6,964 bases of DNA from Alphaproteobacteria bacterium (GTDB lineage: Bacteria; Pseudomonadota; Alphaproteobacteria; UBA8366; JADFVY01): positions 1 through 6,964 of the forward strand of contig JAOUMF010000104.1 in NCBI GenBank assembly GCA_029881615.1. Reading direction: 5' to 3'. The position numbers and the translations under genes are program-made. Shown here piece after piece: positions 1 to 6,263 of this stretch (positions within the stretch are counted from its first letter, which is position 1; each line of letters starts with the position of its first letter). The notes beneath the pieces were generated by a model. It ran no database searches. It saw only the letters and a list, made by a program, of their open reading frames with translations, and had not been told where the DNA came from.

Positions 1-689
1 AAACCGGTCAACATATCGGGGCTCCACATCAAAACCCGATTTTCACCGCTAAGCCGGCTTAGATCTTTCGCCCGGTCGGCCCGATTTATCGTTTCATGCA
101 CCGGTGTCGATTCGTCCATCATGGCGCCGCCAAGCGTAACGGTAATCAAAGCGGTCCCCCCATTTGGAAGATGAAACGGAGCCTTGGTAACGAGATTTCG
201 CAATCGCAACAGTACACTGGCGGCATCGCCCGGTATCAAATGCGGAAGGCATATCACAAGCCGGTCGCGACCAAATCGGTATACCGAATCATATGACCGC
301 AGGCAGTGGGCAAACCTGTCCGCAATCTCGGCTATGGAATGTTCCACGAAACGGCCGGGACCCGAATCCGGACTGCAAACCGCAACGCAGCAACTGTTCT
401 TCCCCTCGGCCACCCGGCCCTGTTCGGCGATCAGATGTCTGGCCATAACCAGAAGATCGCTATGGATCGGCAAGGGTTCAAACTTGTCCGGCCTGTTATC
501 GGGGCCACCCAGTTTCACCTCTTGAAGGTTTTCACCGGTTGCCGCCTCCACCGCCCCGGCATCGGCTTGTCCCTTGGCCACCTTACCGGCGGATTGCCGT
601 GTAAAACCACTGTCACCATTATTTTTCAAGACTCGACGGCCAAATGGCCCGGATATTTCCGCTTCCGCAGTTTCGCTAATCTTATTCAA
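1..689 (-). CDS. Degenerate GGDEF-domain protein, partial (C-terminus beyond left edge)
   Basis: An open frame of 229 codons enters from 689 and runs off the left edge without a stop. Residues 1-75 are low-complexity and probably disordered. Residues from about 75 onward follow the fold order of a GGDEF domain: a helix (SDLLVMARHLIAEQ), a strand (SCCVAVCSP), a helix (IAEIADRFAHCLR), the signature hairpin at 136-149 (VYRFGRDRLVICLP), a helix (GDAASVLLRLRNLV), a strand (ALITVTLGGAM), then NRADRAKDLSRLSGENRVLMW, which matches the usual AD-A-AK-GRNRV ending. GGDEF reads GRDRL at 140-144, and the metal-binding aspartates of the first strand are missing. Diguanylate cyclase activity is therefore unlikely, and a sensory or c-di-GMP-related structural role is an inference. 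The TTG start at 689 is preferred because AAAGGGGAG sits 7 nt upstream. An in-frame ATG at 731 would add 14 residues but has no clear ribosome site. Codon use is more AT-rich than in neighbouring genes, with several ATA codons. Confidence 0.72.
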   Translation of the reverse strand, partial: MNKISETAEAEISGPFGRRVLKNNGDSGFTRQSAGKVAKGQADAGAVEAATGENLQEVKLGGPDNRPDKFEPLPIHSDLLVMARHLIAEQGRVAEGKNSCCVAVCSPDSGPGRFVEHSIAEIADRFAHCLRSYDSVYRFGRDRLVICLPHLIPGDAASVLLRLRNLVTKAPFHLPNGGTALITVTLGGAMMDESTPVHETINRADRAKDLSRLSGENRVLMWSPDMLTG

Positions 690-696
690 AATATAA

Positions 697-705
697 CTCC
701 CCTTT
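697..705 (-). promoter_or_regulatory. Shine-Dalgarno site for the degenerate GGDEF gene
   Basis: On the minus strand AAAGGGGAG lies 7 nt before a TTG codon at 689. It decides the start against the upstream in-frame ATG at 731, which lacks such a site. Confidence 0.5.
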
Positions 706-751
706 TCCCGAACGGCCTGCCACTTTGGCATCCAAGACGACCGCACACTCT

Positions 752-757
752 ATAATA
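752..757 (-). promoter_or_regulatory. Candidate -10 box for the degenerate GGDEF gene
   Basis: The minus strand reads TATTAT here, in an AT-rich gap between fdhD and the GGDEF-like gene. No good -35 hexamer lies 16-18 nt upstream. The CtrA-like box (761-776) occupies that place, as in promoters that depend on an activator. Transcription from here would give a leader of roughly 50 nt before the TTG start at 689. Confidence 0.35.
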
Positions 758-760
758 TCA

Positions 761-776
761 TTAACACTGAATTAAC
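761..776. promoter_or_regulatory. CtrA-type binding box (TTAA-N7-TTAAC)
   Basis: The plus strand reads TTAACACTGAATTAAC, an exact match to the alphaproteobacterial CtrA consensus TTAA-N7-TTAAC. It sits directly upstream of the candidate -10 box of the GGDEF-like gene and overlaps where the -35 would be, the usual placement for CtrA-activated promoters. A further TTAAC half-site occurs at 830-834. CtrA control of c-di-GMP and motility genes is well known in this class, but its action here is inferred from the motif alone. Confidence 0.5.
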
Positions 777-885
777 GATAAGCAAAAACAATGCCAATGA
801 TGTAAATCAGAAAACTCAAAGGAAGTTCGTTAACCGCGCAACAACCCGCTCGCCACCCCCCCCGGGGAGAACGCGAAGGCCAGAA

Positions 886-1767
886 TCAGGCGGTATCGCG
901 TTCCACGGCACCCTTGCGCGCGGCGGTCTTCGGCTCGTCTTCCACCTCCGCGCCATCGGCATCGAAGATGATCCGATCGGCACCGGAAAGGGCAATGAAG
1001 CGCTTGCCGCGCGCCCGCCCGATCAGGGTCAGTCCGGCCTTGCGCGCCAGTTCCACCCCCCAGGCGGTAAAGCCCGAGCGCGAAACCAGAATGGGAATGC
1101 CCATCTGCACCGTCTTGATCACCATTTCCGAGGTCAGCCGCCCCGTGGTGTAGAAGATCTTTCCGGCGGCCGACACGCCCTCCATCGCCATGTAGCCGGC
1201 AATCTTGTCGATGGCGTTGTGGCGGCCGACATCTTCCATATAGATCAGCGGGCGGTCTTCTTCGCACAGAACGCAGCCATGGATCGCGCCGGCGGTGAGG
1301 TAAAGGCTGGGCGCGGTATTGATCTTTTTGGTCAGGCTATGAAGCCACGAGGTCTTCAGAATTGCGCCCTCGGGCAGGCGCACCTCCTCGAATCTCTCCA
1401 TCAGATCGCCGAATACCGTGCCCTGCGCGCAGCCCGAGGTCAGCGTCTTCTTCTTCAGCTTTTCCTCGAAATTGGTCTTTCGCTTCGTGCGGACCACGAC
1501 GGTTTCTATATCGTCGTCGTAATCCACCGATGTAATCTCGTCGTCGGGCAACAGCATGTTCTGGTTTATCAGATAACCAACGCCAAGATATTCGGGATGA
1601 TCGCCGATCGTCATCATCGTGACGATCTCCTGCCCGTTCAGGAACAGCGTCAGCGGCCGTTCGACCACCACGCGGGTATCGACGGGTTGGCCATCCTGGT
1701 CGATGCCGGAAACCGCCTCGGTCAACCGTGAATCGTCAGGGTCGGGTTTTACAATGAATTCACTCAT
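886..1767 (-). CDS. fdhD: FdhD, sulfur-transfer chaperone for formate dehydrogenase
   Basis: FdhD takes sulfur from the cysteine desulfurase IscS and passes it to the bis-MGD molybdenum cofactor, making formate dehydrogenase active in the cytoplasm. The 293-residue product has the family landmarks: LTLFLNGQEIVTMMTIGDHPEYLGVGYLI early on, SGCAQG at 111-116, AIHGC at 161-165, EDVGRHNAIDKIAGY at 178-192, TTGRLTSEMVIKT at 207-219 and GVELARKAGLTLIGRARGKR near the end. The functional loop has one cysteine (C113). The second cysteine of the E. coli CxxC is glycine here, so this is a single-cysteine form. The ATG at 1767 overlaps the stop of the upstream radical SAM gene as ATGAGTGA, suggesting translational coupling. 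An ORF extended 23 codons upstream is possible but would lie inside that gene and adds a non-conserved leader. No formate dehydrogenase gene is in the window. Confidence 0.93.
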   Translation of the reverse strand: MSEFIVKPDPDDSRLTEAVSGIDQDGQPVDTRVVVERPLTLFLNGQEIVTMMTIGDHPEYLGVGYLINQNMLLPDDEITSVDYDDDIETVVVRTKRKTNFEEKLKKKTLTSGCAQGTVFGDLMERFEEVRLPEGAILKTSWLHSLTKKINTAPSLYLTAGAIHGCVLCEEDRPLIYMEDVGRHNAIDKIAGYMAMEGVSAAGKIFYTTGRLTSEMVIKTVQMGIPILVSRSGFTAWGVELARKAGLTLIGRARGKRFIALSGADRIIFDADGAEVEDEPKTAARKGAVERDTA

Positions 1768-3295
1768 GCCCAGCAATATGCGCGTGGTGCGGCCGCTCGA
1801 CAAGGTCGGACACCGACATTGACTGCTCTTCTCCATCCTGTGGCGCCCCCCAGAATGCGGCGACCGTCGGGCCGGTCCTGGTTAGCGGATCGCGCAGGAA
1901 ATTGATGATTTCGTAGGGCCAGACGCGCCGGCCCATCTGGCTGTACCAGCGCATTGCGTGACGCAGTTTACGGTCTGGCTGCAGGAATGTGCGATAGAGC
2001 GCACTGGGGCGGCATTGCAGGACCATCTCGGTGAACTTGAACCACAGCAGAACGCGCCACGGCGGCATGTGGCGGGTGGCCAGAACCTGGTGCTTGTAAT
2101 CCCATCGCCGCCGGTCGGTCTGAATGACCTTGCGGCCAGCTGCATCACGGAAAAAGGGCGTCCAGCGATGCGGGGTCACATACAGCATCTGGATCTGATC
2201 GGGATCGTAGGAGAGCAACTGGCGCATGCCGCGCCAGTGATCTCGGTCCGTCTCCTCCTCGAAACCGACCACCCAGGTCGCCATCGACAAGATGCCGTTT
2301 TCACGCAGCAGCCGGATCGCCTCACGGTCGGTCGCCGTGGTCGCATCCTTGCGGATCAGCGACAGCGTCTCCTCGTCGGTATGTTCCATACCCAGCAGGA
2401 AGCGGGTCCAGCCGGCCTTCCTGTACAGATGCAGGATATCGGCATCGCGGACGATATCGTCCGCTCGGGTCGAGCCCACCAGGATCAAGTCCACATTTTC
2501 AGCGATCAGCGCCTCGAGGAACCGCTTCCAGGCCTTGCGGGATACTGTGGGGTTTTCGTCCGCGAAGTTCACCACCTGCACACCCTGCTCGCGATACAGC
2601 CGGGCCAGTTCGCGGGCAAAATGGACGGGGTCGCGGTGGCGCCAGCGAGTCCAGAAGCCCCGCTGGCCGCAATAGGTGCAGAGATGCGGGCATCCCCTGG
2701 AGAACTGCACGACCACCGCCCGAAGCCCGCCCCAGTAGCTATAGCGGGCATGGTCGATCAGTTCCCAACCGATCCGGTAGGCATCCAGGTCGCGGATGAC
2801 CGCCGCAGGCCGGTTGGCGACCGGCCCGCCCCGGCCCTGCCGGGCAATGCCGGGAATCCCGTTCAGGCTGGCGCCATCCCCGATCGCAGCCATCAGGCGC
2901 CTTGCGGTCTCTTCGCCCTCTCCTCTGACAATGGCCGTGACATAGGGCTCTTCAGAAAGGATATCGCGCCAATGATAGGTCGGATAGACACCGCCATAGA
3001 CGACATGGACCCCCGGCATGGCTGCGGCGATTTCGCGGGCGACGGCCGCGATCACGGGATGGCCGGAGGTCGAACCCGAATGCCCGAACAGAACGGCATC
3101 GGGGGCAAAGGCAAGCGCTTCGGCAACAATATCCCGGATCGGCATCGGCCCGAATTCGCCGTCCAGCAGTCGCACCTCGTGGCCGTCGTCGACCAGCGGC
3201 CCGCCAACCGCCAGAAGGCCCAGCGGCGGCAGGTGATCGTCCGGGATGCGGCTGCCGATCGCCGGATGCGGCACGTTTATCAAGAGGACGCGCAT
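1760..3295 (-). CDS. B12-binding radical SAM protein, BchE-like
   Basis: The 511-residue product begins with a Rossmann-like cobalamin-binding domain: RVLLINVPHP at 2-11, PPLGLLAVGGPLVDDGHEVRLLD at 23-45, VVYGGVYPTYHW at 98-109 and AIVRGEGEET at 121-130. A radical SAM domain follows, with the cluster motif CPHLCTYC (C202, C206, C209) and then GQRGFWTRWRHRDP. That stretch, ADENPTVSRKAW and the LYRKAGWTRFLLGMEHTDEETL segment resemble BchE, the anaerobic Mg-protoporphyrin monomethyl ester cyclase. No DxHxxG motif is seen in the B12 domain, which is common in this class. No bacteriochlorophyll genes are nearby, so the BchE reaction is not claimed and the substrate is unknown. The ATG at 3295 is chosen over one at 3319 because AAGGAGG lies 7 nt before it. 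The gene follows the cis-prenyltransferase by 56 nt and overlaps fdhD by 8 nt. These proteins are oxygen-sensitive, which fits an anaerobic or microaerobic role. Confidence 0.85.
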   Translation of the reverse strand: MRVLLINVPHPAIGSRIPDDHLPPLGLLAVGGPLVDDGHEVRLLDGEFGPMPIRDIVAEALAFAPDAVLFGHSGSTSGHPVIAAVAREIAAAMPGVHVVYGGVYPTYHWRDILSEEPYVTAIVRGEGEETARRLMAAIGDGASLNGIPGIARQGRGGPVANRPAAVIRDLDAYRIGWELIDHARYSYWGGLRAVVVQFSRGCPHLCTYCGQRGFWTRWRHRDPVHFARELARLYREQGVQVVNFADENPTVSRKAWKRFLEALIAENVDLILVGSTRADDIVRDADILHLYRKAGWTRFLLGMEHTDEETLSLIRKDATTATDREAIRLLRENGILSMATWVVGFEEETDRDHWRGMRQLLSYDPDQIQMLYVTPHRWTPFFRDAAGRKVIQTDRRRWDYKHQVLATRHMPPWRVLLWFKFTEMVLQCRPSALYRTFLQPDRKLRHAMRWYSQMGRRVWPYEIINFLRDPLTRTGPTVAAFWGAPQDGEEQSMSVSDLVERPHHAHIAGHE

Positions 3296-3301
3296 GGCTA
3301 T

Positions 3302-3309
3302 GCCTCCTT
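3302..3309 (-). promoter_or_regulatory. Strong Shine-Dalgarno site for the radical SAM gene
   Basis: The minus strand reads AAGGAGGC, nearly the full anti-16S complement, about 7 nt before the ATG at 3295. It settles that start over the in-frame ATG at 3319 and is the strongest ribosome site in the operon. Confidence 0.75.
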
Positions 3310-3351
3310 CCTTCTGCAACTTCGATTTTGAAAAGGAGTCGGGTGCGCGGA

Positions 3352-4092
3352 TTACGCCCCTACCCGGTGTGCCATCGTGACCTGCTCGGCGTCGCCTCTA
3401 TCCGGCAGTGCACCGAAACGCCGGTTGCGGCCCTTGAATTCCTCCAGGACTGCGGCCAGATCCTCGGCGCGGAAATCTGGCCAGAGGGTATCGGTGAAAT
3501 GCAGTTCGGAATAGGCGCATTCCCACAGCAGGAAATCGGACAGCCGCTGCTCGCCGCTGGTGCGGATCAGCAGATCGACATCCGGGCAGTCGCTCTCGCC
3601 CTTTATCAGTCGAGAGAAACCTTCCGGCGTCAGGTCGTCCGCGCCGTTCGCGCTGGCCGCCGCCCGCAGGATGGCGTCGCGCGAGGAATAATCCAGCGCG
3701 ATTCGCAAATGCAATGCCTGCCCCTGCGCCGACACGGCCTCGACCCATTCGATACCGGCGGCCAGATCTTCCGGCAGCCGATCGCGCCGGCCGATTGCCG
3801 TCAGGCGTACACCGGCCCGCGCGAAACGCGCGGCCTCGGTCCGCATATAGCGCCGAAACAGCCCCATCAGGGCCGCCACCTCGGTTTCCGGCCGCTTCCA
3901 GTTATCGGCGGAAAATGCATACAGGGTCAGCGTTCCGATACCCAGCTTCGGGGCGGCCTCGACAACCCGGCGAACCGCCTCGATGCCCATCTTGTGCCCG
4001 ATCCGGCGCGGCAGCCCCCGCCGCGTCGCCCACCTTCCATTGCCATCCATGATGATGGCGACATGCAGTTTTGATTGCAGATTACTTTGCAT
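3352..4092 (-). CDS. Cis-prenyltransferase (UppS family), likely accessory paralog
   Basis: The enzyme is predicted to condense isopentenyl diphosphate units onto an allylic diphosphate in cis, giving a polyprenyl diphosphate at the membrane face. The 246 residues match the family length (E. coli UppS 253). Motifs: IIMDGNGRWA with the catalytic aspartate D16, GHKMG with H33, LYAFSADNWKRP at 58-68, and RTSGEQRLSDFLLWECAYSELHF at 177-199 with WPDF at 204-207. The usual NYGGR motif reads LDYSSRD at 133-139, so this belongs to a divergent branch and its chain length cannot be read from sequence. The housekeeping uppS normally sits beside frr, cdsA and dxr. None is here, which suggests a second copy. 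The ATG at 4092 is preceded by AAAGGA at 9 nt spacing; a TTG at 4110 is a weaker alternative. The start codon lies in the middle of a palindrome (4084-4100). The gene follows the winged-helix regulator by 27 nt. Confidence 0.88.
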   Translation of the reverse strand: MQSNLQSKLHVAIIMDGNGRWATRRGLPRRIGHKMGIEAVRRVVEAAPKLGIGTLTLYAFSADNWKRPETEVAALMGLFRRYMRTEAARFARAGVRLTAIGRRDRLPEDLAAGIEWVEAVSAQGQALHLRIALDYSSRDAILRAAASANGADDLTPEGFSRLIKGESDCPDVDLLIRTSGEQRLSDFLLWECAYSELHFTDTLWPDFRAEDLAAVLEEFKGRNRRFGALPDRGDAEQVTMAHRVGA

Positions 4093-4100
4093 TATAAAGT
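4084..4100. promoter_or_regulatory. Candidate operator, copy B (17-bp palindrome over the cis-prenyltransferase start)
   Basis: The plus strand reads ACTTTGCATTATAAAGT, with 5-bp inverted arms ACTTT/AAAGT around 7 nt. It matches the promoter copy at 5118-5134 at 15 of 17 positions when one copy is read on the other strand. The ATG of the cis-prenyltransferase occupies its centre. Binding of the neighbouring winged-helix regulator is inferred. An RNA-level role, with the start codon in the loop of a weak hairpin, is an alternative. Confidence 0.5.
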
Positions 4101-4119
4101 GTCCTTTCAAAAAAATAGC

Positions 4120-4497
4120 CTATGCGGGCCTCAGCCGCGGATTGCCGGCTGCGGCCTCTTCGTCGTCGGCCGCCTTGGCGGCATCGCGGACCACCTGCTC
4201 CAGCACCGACAAATATTCCAGAAACCGGTTCCGGCCCTCGGCCGTCAGGCGGCAGGTTGTGTGGGGCCGGTTTCCCTCATAGCCCTTCAGGATTTCCACG
4301 AGCTTCGCTTCCTGCAGCACCTGGAGATGCCGGCTCAAATTACCGTCCGTCAGACCGCAGAGTTGCTTCAGGTCGGCGAACGCCAGCCCCTTGGGATGGG
4401 CCATCAGCGACGTCAGCACGCCCAGGCGCGCTTTTTCGTGGATCACCCGATCCAGCCCGTCATATGAAAACCGGGCATCGCTATTGCTCTTCGGCAT
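4120..4497 (-). CDS. Winged-helix transcriptional regulator (HTH_34-like)
   Basis: This 125-residue protein is a single winged-helix DNA-binding domain. The helix-turn-helix is at about 38-67 (LAFADLKQLCGLTDGNLSRHLQVLQEAKLV), the wing at 68-84 (EILKGYEGNRPHTTCRLT), followed by AEGRNRFLEYLSVLEQVV as a dimerisation helix. The LTDGNLSRHL recognition helix and the GRP-T wing are typical of the PF13601 (HTH_34) group, related to MarR and ArsR regulators. No effector domain or cysteine metal site is seen. The tail (110-125) is acidic then basic and looks disordered. The ATG at 4497 has GGAG 6 nt upstream and overlaps the end of the membrane-protein gene by 17 nt, so the two are probably co-translated. 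It lies between the two copies of a 17-bp palindrome and is the obvious candidate to bind them, giving autoregulation. Confidence 0.88.
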   Translation of the reverse strand: MPKSNSDARFSYDGLDRVIHEKARLGVLTSLMAHPKGLAFADLKQLCGLTDGNLSRHLQVLQEAKLVEILKGYEGNRPHTTCRLTAEGRNRFLEYLSVLEQVVRDAAKAADDEEAAAGNPRLRPA

Positions 4498-5101
4498 AAT
4501 ATTCTCCGGATGCGAAATAAAGAATCGTGGCCATCATGAACTGGCCGGCAGCGAAAGGCAGCCCCATCATCCAGGGCGAGAGGCCCCGGTCGAGGCCCGC
4601 GACAATCAACACCGCTATTCCGGCGACAAAGTACCATGCGGCAACCAGAATGATCAGGGGCGGCAGCGTTCGCACCGATGCGAAAATGCCCAGCGCAACA
4701 AGCACTTGCCAGAGCCCCGGCAACAGCCACAGGCTATCCGGCGCAAACCGCGCCAGCACCAGGGCAACCGACCCGCCCGCAAATCCGGCGGGCAGGAAAT
4801 GCTGGATGGCGTTCCATATCATCGCATCCGCCAGACCGCCATGGTGACGGCGCGACCGCGCCAGCATCTCTGCAACGATCAAAGCCGCGCAGACCACGGC
4901 CGTCGCCACCCAACCGCCAAGCAGAATCAGAGGATCGGCCGCCAGCGTTTCGGACCAGATCGATTGCACCCCCGCCGTGACGATGGACAACAGGCCGGTG
5001 ACCGCCATAACGGCCGGCCCAAAACCGCGAAACATCGTTCCCACCGCAAGCTGGCTGCGAATATTCGCGATATCCGCCAAAGCCCTGTCAACGTCGCGCA
5101 T
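4481..5101 (-). CDS. Six-pass membrane protein of unknown function, paired with the regulator
   Basis: The 206-residue product is strongly hydrophobic after a short charged N-terminus (MRDVDRALADIANIRSQL). Six likely membrane segments lie at about 24-46, 57-79, 102-119, 123-143, 147-170 and 176-198. There is a basic loop ARSRRHHGG at 81-89 and a closing LPFAAGQFMMATILYFA segment. No catalytic motif is visible. Small membrane proteins of this type are often encoded next to a winged-helix regulator of the HTH_34 kind, which is the arrangement here. A role as signal sensor or partner of the regulator is inference. It is the first gene of the predicted operon. Its ATG at 5101 has GAGGG only about 3 nt upstream, a short spacing, and its last codons overlap the regulator start. 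Confidence 0.8.
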   Translation of the reverse strand: MRDVDRALADIANIRSQLAVGTMFRGFGPAVMAVTGLLSIVTAGVQSIWSETLAADPLILLGGWVATAVVCAALIVAEMLARSRRHHGGLADAMIWNAIQHFLPAGFAGGSVALVLARFAPDSLWLLPGLWQVLVALGIFASVRTLPPLIILVAAWYFVAGIAVLIVAGLDRGLSPWMMGLPFAAGQFMMATILYFASGEYYAEEQ

Positions 5102-5117
5102 ATGCCCTCGCTAAATA

Positions 5118-5134
5118 ACTTTACAATACAAAGT
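5118..5134. promoter_or_regulatory. Candidate operator, copy A (17-bp palindrome in the operon promoter)
   Basis: The plus strand reads ACTTTACAATACAAAGT, with arms ACTTT/AAAGT. It overlaps the predicted -10 box and start of transcription of the membrane-protein operon, a position expected to block RNA polymerase. A related copy lies at 4084-4100, giving the joint form ACTTTRYAATRYAAAGT. A TGCAAAG half-site also occurs just upstream at 5144-5150. Confidence 0.55.
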
Positions 5135-5159
5135 ATACTCCGATGCAAAGAAATCGCAA
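5132..5159 (-). promoter_or_regulatory. Predicted sigma-70 promoter of the five-gene operon
   Basis: On the minus strand TTGCGA (5159-5154, four of six consensus bases) and TATACT (5137-5132, five of six) are separated by 16 nt. Transcription would begin near 5125, about 25 nt before the ATG at 5101. The palindrome at 5118-5134 covers the downstream edge of the -10 box and the start point. Confidence 0.55.
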
Positions 5160-5270
5160 CCCATTTTCACCTGTCGGCAAGATGGGGCTAAAAAACCGCA
5201 CTGCGCTACGGGTAGATTGTCGCGGCCGACCTATATAAGATGGGTTGTTGTTTCAATGGAGTTTGTCCAG

Positions 5271-6263
5271 ATGCAAGATCCGTTCGGTCGGGATGTCTCA
5301 TATCTGCGCGTGTCGGTGACCGACCGCTGCGATTTCCGTTGTGTCTATTGCATGGCGGAAGACATGACCTTCCTGCCCAAGAAAGACGTGCTGTCGCTGG
5401 AAGAGTTGGACCGCCTGTGCGGCGCCTTCGTGCGGCTGGGCGTGCGCAAGCTGCGCCTGACCGGCGGCGAACCGCTGGTGCGCCGAAACATCATGTGGCT
5501 GATCAACCGGCTGGGCGAACATCTGAAGAGCGGCGATCTTGACGAGCTGACCGTCACCACCAACGGCAGCCAGTTGGAGAAACTGGCCGACCAGCTTTAC
5601 GCGGCCGGTATGCGCCGCATCAACGTCTCGCTGGATACGCTGAACGAGGAAAAATTCGTCGCGATCACCCGCTGGGGCAAGTACGACAAGGTGATGGCCG
5701 GCCTCGACGCCGCCGACCGCGCGGGCCTGAAGGTCAAGATCAACGCGGTGGCGCTGAAGGGCGTCAACGACGACGAACTGGATCATATGGTCGAATGGTG
5801 CGGCAAGCGCGGCTACGACCTGACCTTCATCGAGGTCATGCCGATGGGCGACATGGGCGAACATCAGCGGGTCGATCAATACCTGCCGCTCTCGATGGTG
5901 CGCGCGGAGTTGCAGAAGAACTGGACGCTGGAAGACATCGATTACAACACCGGCGGCCCGGCCCGTTACGTACGGGTCAAGGAGACCGGCCACCGCATCG
6001 GTTTCATCACCCCGATGACCCATAATTTCTGCGAGTCCTGCAACCGCGTGCGGTTGACCTGCACCGGCACGCTATTCATGTGCCTGGGCCAGGACGACGC
6101 GGCCGATCTGCGCGAACCGCTGCGCGCCAGCGAGTCCGACGAGCTGTTGCAACAAGCCATCCTGGAAGCGATCGACCGCAAGCCCAAGGGCCACGATTTC
6201 ATCATCGACCGCCGCAGCGACAAACCCGCCGTCGGCCGCCATATGAGCGTGACAGGGGGGTAA
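5271..6263 (+). CDS. moaA: GTP 3',8-cyclase MoaA, molybdenum cofactor biosynthesis
   Basis: MoaA is a radical SAM enzyme that converts GTP to 3',8-cyclo-7,8-dihydro-GTP, the first step of molybdopterin synthesis, in the cytoplasm together with MoaC. The 330 residues match the family length (E. coli 329). The N-terminal cluster is CDFRCVYC (C20, C24, C27). LTGGEP at 63-68 is the SAM-binding GGE motif. The second cluster is C254-x2-C257-x13-C271 ([19 protein letters not shown]), and the chain ends in the conserved GG needed for catalysis. ATG 5271 is chosen because GGAG (5258-5261) lies 9 nt upstream and the protein then begins [13 protein letters not shown] as in homologs. ATG 5256 and TTG 5217 are in frame but lack ribosome sites. 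A possible -10 (TATATAAG at 5232-5239) precedes it without a good -35. It stands alone, without moaC or moaE, and is divergent from the operon that ends in fdhD, another molybdenum-cofactor gene. Confidence 0.96.
   Translation: MQDPFGRDVSYLRVSVTDRCDFRCVYCMAEDMTFLPKKDVLSLEELDRLCGAFVRLGVRKLRLTGGEPLVRRNIMWLINRLGEHLKSGDLDELTVTTNGSQLEKLADQLYAAGMRRINVSLDTLNEEKFVAITRWGKYDKVMAGLDAADRAGLKVKINAVALKGVNDDELDHMVEWCGKRGYDLTFIEVMPMGDMGEHQRVDQYLPLSMVRAELQKNWTLEDIDYNTGGPARYVRVKETGHRIGFITPMTHNFCESCNRVRLTCTGTLFMCLGQDDAADLREPLRASESDELLQQAILEAIDRKPKGHDFIIDRRSDKPAVGRHMSVTGG

Noticed and set aside
96..755. Several plus-strand open frames of 66 to 149 codons
   Set aside because: They are antisense to the GGDEF-like gene and encode arginine- and proline-rich chains without domains.
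1768..1836. N-terminal extension of FdhD by 23 residues
   Set aside because: It lies entirely inside the end of the radical SAM gene, is not FdhD-like in sequence, and the ATG at 1767 gives the normal overlap arrangement.
1958..3331. Long plus-strand open frame of 457 codons
   Set aside because: It lies antisense to the radical SAM gene, whose motifs and ribosome site are clear. The predicted protein has no recognisable domain, and long antisense frames are common in GC-rich DNA.
3319..3340. Loose inverted repeat (TTC-N6-GAA) in the gap before the radical SAM gene, as a possible third operator
   Set aside because: It does not fit the ACTTTRYAATRYAAAGT pattern and has arms too short to stand out from chance.
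4091..4096. Perfect TATAAT on the minus strand at the cis-prenyltransferase start
   Set aside because: A transcript from this box would begin downstream of the ATG it overlaps, and no -35 lies at the right distance. It is better explained as part of the palindrome.
4104..4140. Possible intrinsic terminator or attenuator between the regulator and the cis-prenyltransferase (T7 run after short GC stems on the minus strand)
   Set aside because: The stems are only about 4 bp and not adjacent to the T-run in a convincing way; the T-run also lies just before the ribosome site of the next gene.
5298..6023. Minus-strand open frame of 241 codons opposite moaA
   Set aside because: It is a shadow of moaA; the composition follows complementary codons of the real gene and no motif is seen.
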